A DNA stretch of 64,000 nt. Source: Montifringilla adamsi. Its lineage: Eukaryota > Chordata > Aves > Passeriformes > Passeridae. Every line of letters starts with the position of its first letter. Position 1 is the stretch's first letter. Of this stretch, positions 50,794 through 61,495 are shown piece after piece. The notes below the pieces were generated by a model. That model was given only the letters and a program-made list of their open reading frames with translations. It was not told where the DNA came from and ran no database searches. The stretch lies in assembly GCA_017590115.1 (NCBI GenBank), contig JAGGNK010006448.1, positions 14,757,860 to 14,821,859 on the forward strand. Reading direction: 5' to 3'. Made by a program: the position numbers and the translations under genes.

Positions 50794-52644
50794 ATCATAT
50801 GATGTGTGCACACCAAAAAGAGCCAGAATATGCAGACAAAAATGGCAGTCAAAGTTGCACATCTGAAAGTTTTTTCTCCACATATGGCAAAATCAAACAG
50901 AAATTTGTACATCCTGTTCTCTTGTGAAAAATCTGCCTGGCTAACCAGTTGATTGCATATATGTTATGGACAGGGTTTCTGGTGCTGTTTTCCCAAGGTT
51001 ATACTATTACCTCTGAATATCCATGCCCTGAAATTTTAGTGTTTTACCTGTAAACACCAAAATGAATTTTCTTTAAACAGGTTTGTGATGGGTATTTTGG
51101 GGAGGTAAGAGCCTAGGATTTTGTGTACAAATTCAAAATACTCTTTGAAGAAGAGTATGAAGAAGAAATGCTCTGTGTCTCTGTTGGAATACATCATGAT
51201 GATTGGCCCCTACTTTGTTCTGGTACTCCCAAATTTTTTAAATAATTTTTTTTGAAGGTGAAACTCAAAATTAAACTGTAGTTTAAAATATATCTTGAGC
51301 TGGCATTCCTGCAATGTCTGGCACTGCACCCCTTCTCCAGTGTTCCATCTTTGACTGTACTTCCTTGAGGAAAAAACCCCAAACCTTTAGTTCTTACAGC
51401 CTTATGTTGGTTGATGTTTCTTCAGGAGATACCAGATTGCTTGTATGAGTGAAACCCCTTCAGAGAAATATCTAACCTGCTTAGGTCAGGGTGTCCTTGG
51501 ACTAGTCAGGCTGAGTTTATGAAACATACTTATGCAGTTGCAATAAATTTCAAGCAGATCTGTTTTCCTCATAGAATATTATGGTCTTTTCCTCTCAGCT
51601 TCTTAGCATTCTGCATTTAACAAGTGCAGACTGAGCATGCAATACAGACTTAAAGAGGTTACCAGCTCTAGAAGCTTCCTTCATCTACATGGCTAATATT
51701 TTGGGCATATGCCCATTCAAATCATGGTGTGTGAGGAAGATAAAATCTCATTCTGTGTGGTTTTTCCAGATGTTTTTTTTGCCAAAGGGAACAGCTACCA
51801 TTGCCACAGTTGTACGCCCTGTGTTTGACAGCACCTTATGTCAGACCCTGCAATGAAATTTTGTTATTTTTCCTTCATAGCAAAGTGATGATCTGACTTT
51901 AGGATGCATAGCATTGCAATGTAATTCTGCTGATATATGAAATCCCTATGAAAATTATGGCAATACACCAATGCTTGGATGCACCATGTTAGATTTTTTT
52001 TTAGACTTTCATTTCAGACTTAACAAGTCTGTTCATATGAATAATTCTTTTTTTTTTTTTTGCATTTTAGAGACATAGGGAGTTTATAAGATTTTCCTAG
52101 TCCTCCTAAATAGACAGATACAGTATAATGCTTTATGAACTACAATATGGATAGCTGCGTTTCAAATCTAATGCAATTTGAGAATTGTAGCTGAATTCTT
52201 ATCTGGGACTTGTCTTTTCCTACTTAAATAGTTCATATTGAAAGGAACAAAGCATTTAGAGCATGCTGTTTATATACCCCTGGGAAATGCTATCCTCTAG
52301 ATATCATTCATGAATTATGATGTAAAAACTACTGTCTGACTTCATGTCACATAAAATATTTCTGGTCTACCAGTGCCAACAAGGTTTATTCAAGCTGTAG
52401 TTGTGAAGCCTGAGATTACAAAGTTATTTTAAATTTTACAACATGCATAACAAAGATTTAGGATAAAATGACAGATTTGCAAATCTTCCTGTAACAGCGA
52501 AAAAAGTCAATGTATATGTTATGAGTCTATATTCTTTGTGAATGTCATAAAATATATATATTTTTAAATGTGATGTACCTGGGAGAGCTGGAGATGAGAG
52601 ACTAAACTACAGTGTATGTGGCAAATGTTAGTCACATTACTTAC
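50794..52644. other. Non-coding stretch, no gene recognised
   Basis: AT-rich DNA with an 8-bp inverted repeat (ATACTCTT/AAGAGTAT at 51138-51158) within a GAAGAAGAG-rich patch, and a 14-bp T run at 52048-52061. No gene is recognised. Confidence 0.5.
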
Positions 52645-52899
52645 CCTGTGGCTGGAATGGCAATACATATTACAGTGATGCTCATGATGGTAGCTGCAGG
52701 GCTTGTACAGGATAGAAGAGCAACAGAGAAGAATAAACCAAACTGGTGAAAGTGAAAATATTTTGAGTGGCTCCCAAATAGTAGTGTGTCTACTGCAATT
52801 GTGATAAATGTATATGTGCACAATATTCAGTACCTTCTGTGTCATCACGGGGTAAAGTAGAGAAAAGGAGGCACAAGGTACAAAGACCAGAATTACCGC
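52645..52899 (-). other. Exon-like open frame, 85 codons, unrecognised
   Basis: On the minus strand a pyrimidine-rich tract and acceptor (TTTTTCCATCTTTGACTTTGCAG, ending at 52900) is followed by 255 bp, exactly 85 codons, open in the frame that starts with the first exon base. It ends at a donor reading ACAGG then GTAAGT (52644 downward). The conceptual peptide is hydrophobic and Cys-rich (AVILVFVPCASFSLLYP, VWFILLCCSSILYKPC, HHEHHCNMYCHSSHR). A second frame is also open over the 3' two thirds, which weakens the coding case. I recognise no family. It may be an exon of an unknown or non-coding transcript, a pseudogene exon, or chance. Confidence 0.18.
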
Positions 52900-52902
52900 C
52901 TG

Positions 52903-55120
52903 CAAAGTCAAAGATGGAAAAATATGACTTCTTCATATAAGAAATTATGGCTGCCTCAATGATTTTTCTCTGTGTGCTGTGATCAGGAGTGGAGAGAGGG
53001 CAAAACCACCTGGAAGAAGGCATTGGAACACAACACCAGAGTTGCATGTACAGATTCGGTAGCTGGTTTTTTGTTTTTTTTTTTTCCCAAACTATCTTCC
53101 CCCTCTTCTTCATCAGTATCTTCTATCTGTGGCTTGAATAAAAGTCAGACTTTGTTTTGTTTGGTTAATGCAGTTGATGATATTTTCAGGTCTGGGAGAA
53201 GCTTTTCTTTTCACTTCCAGGCTGAGAGAGCTGGGCAAGGGGAAGAAAGACACAAGAAGAAAAATTAATCAAGAGCTGAACTGCAAGGTCATGTTTGTGG
53301 TTTTGTATGCAAGTATTTTCTACAAGCACATTTATTGTCTGTGATACAGATAGAAACATTCTTAGGCATTCTTAGGAAAAGGTGCCTAAGAAAGTGATGC
53401 AAAACACCTTTTGTTGTTAGGCTCATACCTACACAAAATGACTTTAGCTGAGGTGCTTATGATTTTCATCCTCAGTGTCATGGAGGATAGAAAGAAAAAG
53501 GCACTTTCAGTTCTAGGAGATGGCTTAGCAGGGAGAGTTTCTTTCTGCTGACTGGAGTCTGGAGTCCAGGATGGAGCCCGGACATCTGAATTAGGTATCT
53601 CTGATAAGATTTGGCCAATATTAGTCTAGGCCTTGAGTTGGCATGGTAAGGAGGGCAAAAGCAGTCATAGTAGAGGGCAAGGGACCAGCTGTAAAGCAGA
53701 GCTGGAAGGAAAGAAATGTTGAGGATTAACAGCAGTCATTCCCAGAGAGCTGGGTAAAAAGGAAATGACAGCCTCTGTTATACACAGAAAGGGCCAACTA
53801 ATTGCTAGATGAGTTTAAGTCACAGAGCTGTGACTGTGTCAGGCCATCCCTTCATATCTCATTGCCCCTCATGTCTGTCTGGGACAAAAGGCCAATAATA
53901 TTTTTCTAATTTGATCCCTGATGCAATATAGAGCAAAGAACCTCACCTCGATTTCTGCATTGTACCCATAATTTTGATTTGAATTGCAACACATCTTGGT
54001 TATAGGTAGAATAGTTGCTTAATGGACCATCAGAAAGTAATGAAAAATCACAGCCTATGGCTTCCACTCATCTAGGCAAGAAAAACTCTCAGATTTATAG
54101 TTCTGGAACTTCTTCACTGTAAATTGAATATATCCAGATGATAAAGTGGAAATATTAACACCACAATCTTAATGAACTCTCTCTCAAGATTGCATTTCAA
54201 TAACAAAGAAAAGTCTGAAATCAGACTAAGTAATCTTGTATTGCTTCATGTGCAGTGTGTATATTACTGTGTTTTTCACTTGAATGTGGAGCAAAATACA
54301 TTTTTTATTGAGTCAGCCTAGAGCACAGAGTTAGGAGCAAACCAGAACATTATTTTATTATAACTTTATTGTTACCTGTACATGGTGATTTTACAATAGT
54401 TGAACTGTGCCAAACATTCAGAACAGTGCTTTAGAGGACTTGTACCCTAAAGGCAAAACAGGCTCAATACAGCACCACAAATCAACCTCTGACAATAGTA
54501 CAGTGCAGTGCATAACATAAAAAGTGAAGTGCAAAGTAAGGAAGAATGTTTGCCTTTAAGCTACTTCTCTACAACTTGTAAATATAATCTCACAGGTTTC
54601 TTAATAGAACAGTTTCTGGTGTTCTGCTCATTTTCCATTAGTTATGCAAAAGACTTATCTGCCTGCCCTGTACCAAGAGTCCTCTTTTTATCCTCAGAAA
54701 AGCAAAATAGTGAGACCACTAATCACTAATGAAATCTTCAGTTCTTTGTTCCTGTTTGAGACTCTCACCTCATTTCATCCTCTCCTTCTAAGCAAAGGAA
54801 GGCACCATTGTTATCCTCAAATTACACATACATAAAACAGCTATAGAGGCAAATGCTACTAATTCACAGTTCAATTGTACAAATCTGTTCTCAATCCTTT
54901 CCTCTCTACTCATTATATCCAGTTGTTGAGTCAGTTCAAATGAGGACACAGTGAAGCTGGATGGTTTATTTGACTACATACAATCATTTAGTAGAAAAAG
55001 ATATGCTATATTCTTATAAATCCGTATCTTTCCTGTGGTTCTTTTACTTAGAACAATAAATAAATGATATAATATATCAGGCAGATCATTGTTTGACATT
55101 GCTGAGTGGATTTAAACACT
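52903..55120. other. Non-coding stretch, no gene recognised
   Basis: Mixed DNA. Purine-rich words are common at 53460-53780. The 98-codon plus-strand frame at 52972-53268 is anonymous. AT content rises after 54300. Confidence 0.5.
53359..53392. repeat. Inverted repeat, 10-bp arms, plus tandem CATTCTTAGG
   Basis: TTCTTAGGCA (53359-53368) pairs exactly with TGCCTAAGAA (53383-53392) across 14 bases. The left arm is part of a tandem doublet of CATTCTTAGG. The structure is short and no function is assigned. Confidence 0.7.
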
Positions 55121-55138
55121 GAGTTTGCATGCAAACTC
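55121..55138. repeat. Perfect 18-bp palindrome with octamer-like halves
   Basis: GAGTTTGCATGCAAACTC is self-complementary. Its core TTTGCATGCAAA consists of two overlapping POU-type half sites (TTTGCAT and ATGCAAA, as in the octamer ATGCAAAT) on opposite strands. POU-factor dimers are known to bind palindromic arrangements of such half sites. That this copy is bound is only an inference. Confidence 0.8.
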
Positions 55139-55799
55139 TGGAATCTGAGATATGGGAGGACTGTTAAATAGCAAAAAAACCCCCATATACTCCCCATTTA
55201 TTCAGTGTGGAAGCAGTCTAGAGTGCAAATGTAACCTTTGAAACATAAAGTTCTTAGCTAAATAAAAGGTCTTTCCAGCTTAAAAATATTGATGCCAATA
55301 AAATGGTTATTATCCACCATGTATACACATTTAGAAAATTGAAAATAGCTGACGGTAGTTTTACAAGAAAAAGTTGTTTTTCATTTCATAAAACATGCAT
55401 TTCAATAAATGTCATCAATAACTCCTGGAACACCTTTCCAGAATAACATGTTTCATGTGCTGGATAAGGAATTTTTTTTATTGTCTGCAGTTTGTCAAGG
55501 ATTGTTTATTTTATGGAGGTATTGTACTCTGAAGAAAGTGAAAGAAGAAGCAAAAATGGAATGAGACCACAAAAATGAAAATTATTTGTATGCGTGTGTC
55601 AATTTAAAAGTAAATAAAAAAATCTAGGCACTCTATAACTTTTAGAAGGGCTTCTTTTTTTTTTCTTTTGTCACTGAAATTATACCATCCAGTTCTGTCC
55701 TGCAATGAATAAAGTTCATAGTGGCAAAGAAATGTTAAAATCTCCTTTAAAGATTAAAGAAAAAATGATTTAAAAACTGTTACAAGATTCCAGTTCATT
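55139..55799. other. Non-coding stretch, no gene recognised
   Basis: AT-rich DNA with short A and T runs (for example T8 at 55656-55663). No open frame of note or repeat family is seen. Confidence 0.55.
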
Positions 55800-56100
55800 A
55801 AGCTTCCAACAGGAAATGTTCATGCTGTAGTAGCTATCATGCTGGAAACAGCATTTATATTAATCGAAGGAAGCATGAAAAGCAGTTTATTATGAGCTAT
55901 GACTTTCTCCTCATGGAAATTCCCGTGTCTCTGACCAGTATGCCAATTCAAATTGCCACTTAAGAATTTAACCCCATCTAAACAACCAATTTCCATGATA
56001 GCAACATCTAAGAAGCCAGTTTGCTCCATGGCAATTACTCTGCCTGAAGTGTCATAGTAGCTTTCACCAGGACCAGTCCTTACTAAACACAATGTCCTGA
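55800..56100 (-). other. Candidate conserved element with open frame
   Basis: A 90-codon minus-strand frame (55820-56092) has a balanced amino-acid mix, for example TGPGESYYDTSGRVIAMEQT and GNLNWHTGQRHGNFHEEKV, and looks more protein-like than most frames here. I recognise no family, and no strong acceptor or donor pair bounds it. The nucleotide text (CTCATAATAAACTGC, CGATTAATATAAATGC on the minus strand) also fits a conserved non-coding element. An inverted pair ATGCTGT/ACAGCAT lies at 55822-55854. Confidence 0.18.
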
Positions 56101-59100
56101 TATTTATTATATTTTCCTAGTTAAGGCTCCAATTAAGTGAGATGGAGAGACTGGGTGTATATCATTTTCACTCACCTACTCTTCCTTTGATTCACACACT
56201 GCTGTTTTTGCTGTGTGCAAATCCCTGAAACAGAAGAAAATATTTATGTGGTTTGGAAGAAGGGGTGGCTGGTGCTGTTTCAGCTGCTTTTCTAAATTAA
56301 AATAACGAGCAGGAATGATTAATATTGCTAAAAATTTAGCAGCTTGTTTTTCCATATTTAACTCCCTAAATATGCATTTAGTTTACCATAAAGAGACAGT
56401 CTAGTTAGAATAAAGGCTTTACTAAAATTAAATAACATGTCTGATTTATATGAATCTATATCACCAACATTCATAAGTAATTATGTTACTCCACACAGTT
56501 TCAACTCATTTTCCTAGACCAACAGATCAGCACAATGCAAATGAAGAAAAATATATAGCAAATTAATCCTCCCCTATCTTCCCTTTTTTTTTTGAACTTA
56601 AATATTTCAATAAATAAACCAAGAAACTTTGCAGGGAAAGTAGTCCTTCTTCTCACATAATTATACTGTGCATCCAGATGGATGGATTAATGGATTTTCA
56701 CTCATCATAAATGCATCTTAAATCATAGGATGTCATAGTAGCAACTGGTCAAAATGTGACAAAAGTATGATCTTACCTTCAGAATATTTTTCATACAGGG
56801 GCACAAAAGGTTCCTGGTTTTCACCTCCAACTCAATATCAGGTTTTAACATTTGTCTAAGTATGCTGGCCTACAGGTCCCTCGATTTGATTACAACTATG
56901 GAAGATCTTAGGGAGATCATAATTTTAATATTGCCTACCCCTTGAATAATGGAGTGGAAGAAGCACTGTCTTCACAGAGCAAGAGAACTGACCTGTTACA
57001 GTCTGTTCATGCTAATGATCCTGCTGTTACCACTTCTGCTCTTCCAAAAAAAAAGCTGCATTAAGACCTATTTGTGTTGATGCCAGCACAGACTTGGAGG
57101 TCAAACACTATGTTCAGAGCATTTATTTATATTTATTGAGAACATTTTTTCAATTAGGCCTCACGGGCTTTGGCAACTATTGACAGACAAAAACAAAAAA
57201 AATCAAAATAACCACCATGTAAAGTAATAAATATTGCAATTCCTCTTCTACTATGAAAACTACACACAAATTAGATATTGGTGTCCATCAGACCCATCAT
57301 CATATATAAAAAGTTAATGATCAAGACCAGGGAAGAGCAAAAGCCAATCCTAAAAAAAAAAGACTCCAAGCCTAGAGTACATAGGTAATGCAAATTATGT
57401 GGAGAAGCTGTTTTAAATTGACAGCCAGGATTAATTAATGATAAAGTTGCTCACTTCTATAGAAATAGACTTTGGAATCACCAAAGAGCAAGTGTGAAAT
57501 AAATAGTATTTTTTAAAGTAGGAATGAATTCCTAGGTTTAATGCTAACTTTTACTTCTACAGTCTGAAATTTTTAAAAAGTAGTATTATAGTCTACAGAG
57601 ATTTTTAAAAGTGATAAACTAAATATTATTTACCATAAGTTACACAGGTGAAAAGTTATCCTTTTGGTTATTATACAAATCTTTACAAATTACATTTTCT
57701 GACAAAAACATTCAGTAGTGGGTTGGGTCCCAGCTATTTCAGTCCAGCATTGAACTTACTCAAAGTTTTAAATTGAGAGCAGTAATATGCAGAATTTTCC
57801 AAAGTAAAACTCCATTAGATTTTCAATGTATTTATTTCTGTTGAGACTGACCAGTTTAATATTTTTTTAATTAGGGTTATTATCTATTAAAGCTACATAT
57901 TTTTCTTTAAGAACAGATTTGTGCTAGGTATTTCCAGATGTGATTGAGTAATAAACCTGCAAAGCTCTTTCTATTAATATCTTCCTGCTCTTTCTCCCCA
58001 GAACTGAAGAAAATTTTCTCTTTGGCTCTTAGCTTCGTAACAAGAAATTTCTCCCTATTTATCTTTAATTTCAGCAACTTAATGGACTTAAAATGTTCTA
58101 TGTTTTCCTCAGGTAAACTTCTGTTTAGAAAACTTAAATGAAAAAGAATTTACGGGATTCTTTTTGGATCCTTTCAGCATATAGGAATAAATTCATAAAG
58201 TAGTTCAGATTATTCATCTGTTATTCAAAATTTGTGATGCTACTTATGACTCTTACCACAACTATTTCATAACCATTGTTTTTCTGACTACCTAAAAGTG
58301 AAACTGATTGTGACTAGTTTGAAAAAAATGGGATGGAAAGAGAATCTACTTTGTTGTAATAAGTTTATTTGTGTGTCCTTTCAATAAGAAAAAAACTAAT
58401 TTGTTTGCTTGTTTGTTTATTTTTTTAAAGTTGATTTTCACTTGAGAGGTCTGAGATAGTGGTCTTAGAAATTGACAGGACTAGATCAGACCTTTTCTCA
58501 CAAAAAGAGCATTACTGGTGGCTTACTTGCTGATGAATGTGTCTGTGCTAAAAAATGAATAAATTAATAATATGGTTGAGCTGCAAACTCTTTGTTATTT
58601 CACAACTATTTAGAAAAATCTTTGGATCAAGAAATCATATAGTAAAAAATGATAAAACATTCACTTTATTTATGGGATAATTGTGCTAGATTATCCCCAA
58701 GTACAACATCATATTAGCGGTGGGGAAGTATTTCCAATCTGTAATAAATATTGTTTTGAATGGAACCCTACTAAGATAATGTCTGTCAATTACAATATAT
58801 TTTAGTGATTAATAAAGCATCTAAACACAAAATTAAGCAGTCATAGTGGTTAATAATAGATTTGCACATAGTTGTTCTCAGCCTTGCTTCTTCAATTCAG
58901 CTGAAATATTTAACTGTTGAAAGATTATGATGGAGGCATGAATTTTCAATGTCAGCAAAATGTTAAACAAGTCTCAGTATTTAGAGGGAGAAAATGTATC
59001 TTTCTGCAATTAATCTCAAAGGATTTGAAGGTATTTTCAGTTCTATTATGCATATGTTTACATGGATGCTGATCATGAAGTAATGAAATGTTACTCTAAG

Positions 59101-59383
59101 TGTAGAGAATCTTTGCTCTATGGAAATTCTCACTTTACATTCGTGGCTATGTATTTTCTTATGACACCAAATCTGGCTATGATACAAATTGGTGTGATTT
59201 AAAGGCCTCAAAGGTAAGGAAGTTTCTTGCTTATCAATCAAAAGCATTTGCTGTGAAACCATTTTTCTTCTTTTTATACTGTTGCAATGCATCCTTTGAC
59301 CACAAACAAAAAATTTAGTAGAAAATAAACACAAAAAATGTAGAAATGCTTAACTTGTATAATTTCTGCAATATTAGAAATGG
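56101..59383. other. Non-coding stretch, no gene recognised
   Basis: AT-rich DNA with A or T runs (T10 at 56585-56594, A10 near 57352-57361). A GTTTGCTTGTTTGTTTATTT tract lies at about 58400-58427. The 117-codon minus-strand frame at 58981-59334 is anonymous. No gene or repeat family is recognised. Confidence 0.5.
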
Positions 59384-59403
59384 ATTATGCATAATTGCAT
59401 AAT
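59384..59403. repeat. Inverted repeat, 8-bp arms around TAAT
   Basis: ATTATGCA and TGCATAAT flank TAAT. The sequence uses the same ATGCATAAT vocabulary as the array at 50748-50793 and is followed by GTATAATG. It is a short hairpin or octamer-like site with no assigned function. Confidence 0.65.
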
Positions 59404-59710
59404 GTATAATGTCAGCCTCTGCTAATAGGGGTTACCTTTACCTTCTAAAAAAACTCAACCATCTTATGTATTCAAAATAAACTACCTATTTTCTCTGCTC
59501 GGTCTCATTATATTTACAAAGTATATAAGCATTAAAGAGAAATCTGTGTATTCCAGTGTATAAAGGCCAATAAATAACATGTGTAATAAGTAACCTAACT
59601 TTTTAAGTACCCAGGACAACTGATACTTAGTTTTGTCAGATGTAATTCTGGATTGAGTTAATTAATTAAACTTAAATGTTCAGTAATATATAACATTTTT
59701 GCCTTACTGT
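59404..59710. other. Non-coding stretch, no gene recognised
   Basis: AT-rich DNA leading to a poly(A) run. No transcript-like sequence or polyadenylation signal placed to explain the run is evident. Confidence 0.5.
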
Positions 59711-59735
59711 AAAAAAAAAAAAAAAAAAAAAAAAA
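59711..59735 (+). repeat. Poly(A) homopolymer, 25 bp
   Basis: An uninterrupted run of 25 A residues followed by GAGATACTG. No flanking target-site duplication or gene-derived sequence is visible, so it is listed as a simple repeat. Confidence 0.9.
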
Positions 59736-60514
59736 GAGATACTGAATTTCTGGTTCCATATTTGCTTAAGAGTTTTGTATTTCCTATCTGGAAATTCAAA
59801 GTGAAAGGCAGATGAAAGAGGAACCACATTCTCTTGCCCCCTTTCATATGTTCAGTATAGGTCTTCAGTGTATTCACTTTCTGTTCTTAAGTTGTACAGA
59901 GAGTACACTGCACCTTGGTCACTCATAAAGAAAGAAACTTTATTCTTTGAATTCAGAAATATTCCTCCTTCTTTGAAAGAAGCATTGGTGGCAGCAATAA
60001 ACATTCATTTTATTACACCATGAGAATGAAATATCTGCTTCTACTTAGGTTATGGAAGAGATATGTACTCCTACTTTCTTATTCACCACTGTGCAGCTAT
60101 TTGCAGGCTGAATCAAAACTCATAAACCTATATTTATGAAGAGAACATATCAGAAGTTACAAATTTGTTAGAGTTTGTGGCCAACCACACAGGTAAATAT
60201 ATAAACTATTCATCAAAATTTTTGAGATCTGGACATATCTGTTAAAATCTAATAATGTGCAAAGGGCAAAGTCAGTAAAGTATGTTTTATGTTTGAAATC
60301 ATTTGTCTAGCTTCAGAAGAGAGGAAAAAACAGATTAAACCATATCTGGAATCACTTTTTACAGGTATAAGAAAAATGTACACCTAGAAAAGGAAATGCA
60401 TTCCTTGTTTGGGTCCCAGTATGTTAGCATTCACATGGAAGTGTTAAACATAGCTTCGTAAAGGCTTAATAAGCATGATCATATCTGGCAGTCAGAGTGT
60501 GCTTCCACAGTATG
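59736..60514. other. Non-coding stretch, no gene recognised
   Basis: AT-rich DNA with no notable frame or repeat before the CR1 copy begins. Confidence 0.55.
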
Positions 60515-60660
60515 TTTATGTATGTTTACTCCACTCTCATGAGACCCTCCCTGAAGTACAGCATCCAAGTCAGAGATCAGCAGTACAGGAAAGACATGGA
60601 CTTAGAGTGGGTCCAGTGGAGAACCACAAAAGTCATCAGAAGACAGCAGAGAGATTTGGG
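60515..60660 (+). mobile_element. CR1 LINE, 5' part of a copy split by an LTR
   Basis: This is a plus-strand CR1 segment. The frame through it reads VYSTLMRPSLKYSIQ, then QYRKDMDLEWVQW and TTKVIRRQQRDLG, corresponding to the CR1 second-ORF region usually written LxSTLVRPHLEYCIQFW and KDMDLLEWVQRRATKMIRG. The copy is 5'-truncated and degraded. Homology stops exactly at 60660 and resumes after 61093, so both pieces belong to one insertion. The last six bases, TTTGGG, are the left target-site duplication of the inserted LTR. Confidence 0.88.
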
Positions 60661-60857
60661 TGTGGCATTCACACTCTGAAAAATCCCTTTGCCCAGGATT
60701 TTTCTCCTGGGAAGAGGAGAAGCCTCAGAGAAAAGGAAAAACAATTATTGTCTCATTTGCTTCTCCTGTGTTTTGCTCCTTTGGAATGTGGTTGGAGATT
60801 GTTCACGAACAAGTGATTGTTTCATTGGTTTCTGCTGTGAGTGTTTTGACTCAATGG

Positions 60858-60862
60858 CCAAT
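60858..60862 (+). promoter_or_regulatory. CCAAT box in LTR
   Basis: GGCCAATCAG contains a canonical CCAAT core. Its position, about 95 bp upstream of the TATA-rich array and within the presumed U3 region, fits a retroviral promoter. Activity is not shown. Confidence 0.5.
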
Positions 60863-60954
60863 CAGCGCCAAGCTGTGTCAGGACTCTGGAAAGAGTCATG
60901 AGTTTTCATTATTATCTTTCCAGCATTCTGTAAGTATCTTGTCTGTATTCTTTA

Positions 60955-60992
60955 GTATAGTATATTATAGCATAGTATAGCATAGTATAGTA
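60955..60992 (+). repeat. TATAG/CATAG short tandem array in LTR
   Basis: AGTATAGTATATTATAG is followed by repeated CATAGTATAG units (5- and 10-bp periods). In this LTR the array sits where a TATA box would be expected, upstream of the AATAAA. Its copy number is likely to vary between LTR copies. Confidence 0.75.
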
Positions 60993-61016
60993 TTCTTTAA
61001 TGTGACGTGGTATCAT

Positions 61017-61022
61017 AATAAA
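61017..61022 (+). promoter_or_regulatory. LTR polyadenylation signal
   Basis: AATAAA lies about 70 bp before the end of the LTR and downstream of the TATA-rich array, as expected for the R region of a retroviral LTR in plus orientation. Confidence 0.6.
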
Positions 61023-61093
61023 TTTGCCTTCTGAGAATTTGGAGTCAGATTCATCATTCCTTCCTTCATTGGGGTTTCCCCACAAATGCAATA

Positions 61094-61495
61094 TTTGGGG
61101 GTGTTCAACCTGGAGAAGAGGAGGCTTCAGGGAGAATTTATTGTGGCATTTCTGCATAGAAAGACATCTTACAAGAAAGTTGAATAGAGAGATTTTTTTT
61201 TTTTTTTACCAAGGCTGGTAGTGACAGGACATGGGACAGTGATTTTAAACTGAATTAAGGTATATTTAGATTGGACCTAAGGAAGAAATTTTCTGTGGTA
61301 GAGGTGATGAGATAGAGAGTGCCCAGGGAAATTTGGATATCCCATAACTGAAAGTGTTCAAATCCAGGCTGGATGGGGTTTTGATGCCTTTGATTAAGTG
61401 GATACTGTCCCTGCCCATGGCAGGGGGGTTGGACTAGATGACCCTCAACAGAGATTCCAAATGCCCAAACAATTCCATGCTTCTATGATTCTTTG
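61094..61495 (+). mobile_element. CR1 LINE, 3' part of the split copy
   Basis: This continues the CR1 interrupted at 60660. It begins with the right-hand target duplication TTTGGG and proceeds through 'ttcaacctggagaagaggag', 'gtagtgacaggacatggg', 'aaactgaattaagg', 'ggctggatggggttttgat', 'ccctgcccatggcaggggg' and 'ttggactagatgaccctc'. It ends in the TTCTATGATTCTTTG terminus. A 15-base T run at 61193-61207 has expanded inside it. Frameshifts and substitutions leave no coding potential. Confidence 0.92.

Larger units (their letters stand above)
60661..61093 (+). mobile_element. Solo LTR of a songbird endogenous retrovirus
   Basis: A 433-bp element begins with TGTGGCATTC and ends with GCAATA, where the expected terminal CA has changed to TA. 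It is flanked by perfect 6-bp direct repeats TTTGGG (60655-60660 and 61094-61099) and sits inside a CR1 copy whose two halves are collinear across it. Six-base duplications are typical of class II (ERVK-like) avian elements. Internal landmarks in plus orientation are a CCAAT box at 60858-60862, a TATA-rich array at 60955-60992 and AATAAA at 61017-61022. I recognise the sequence from memory as abundant in passerine genomes but cannot give a verified family name. No gag, pol or env sequence adjoins it, so it is a solo LTR left by recombination. Short open frames across it are fortuitous. Confidence 0.88.

Noticed and set aside
50718..50927. HNYEHNYVHNY-type repeat protein on either strand
   Set aside because: The 12-bp period and palindromy of the DNA array create matching frames on both strands. 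There is no start context or extension.
58981..59334. 117-codon minus-strand frame, with Cys/His residues suggesting a zinc finger
   Set aside because: The Cys and His residues are not spaced as in C2H2 or other zinc-finger classes, and no linker or repeat structure exists.
59711..59735. Poly(A) tail of a processed pseudogene
   Set aside because: No gene-like sequence upstream, no correctly spaced signal and no flanking direct repeats.
60475..60980. Overlapping 70-113-codon plus-strand frames
   Set aside because: They run across the CR1/LTR junction or inside the solo LTR and are by-products of these non-coding repeats.
61357..61366. tRNA T-loop-like GTTCAAATCC
   Set aside because: It is part of the CR1 sequence, with no acceptor stem, D-arm or anticodon arm around it. 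No other tRNA-like B box led to a cloverleaf.
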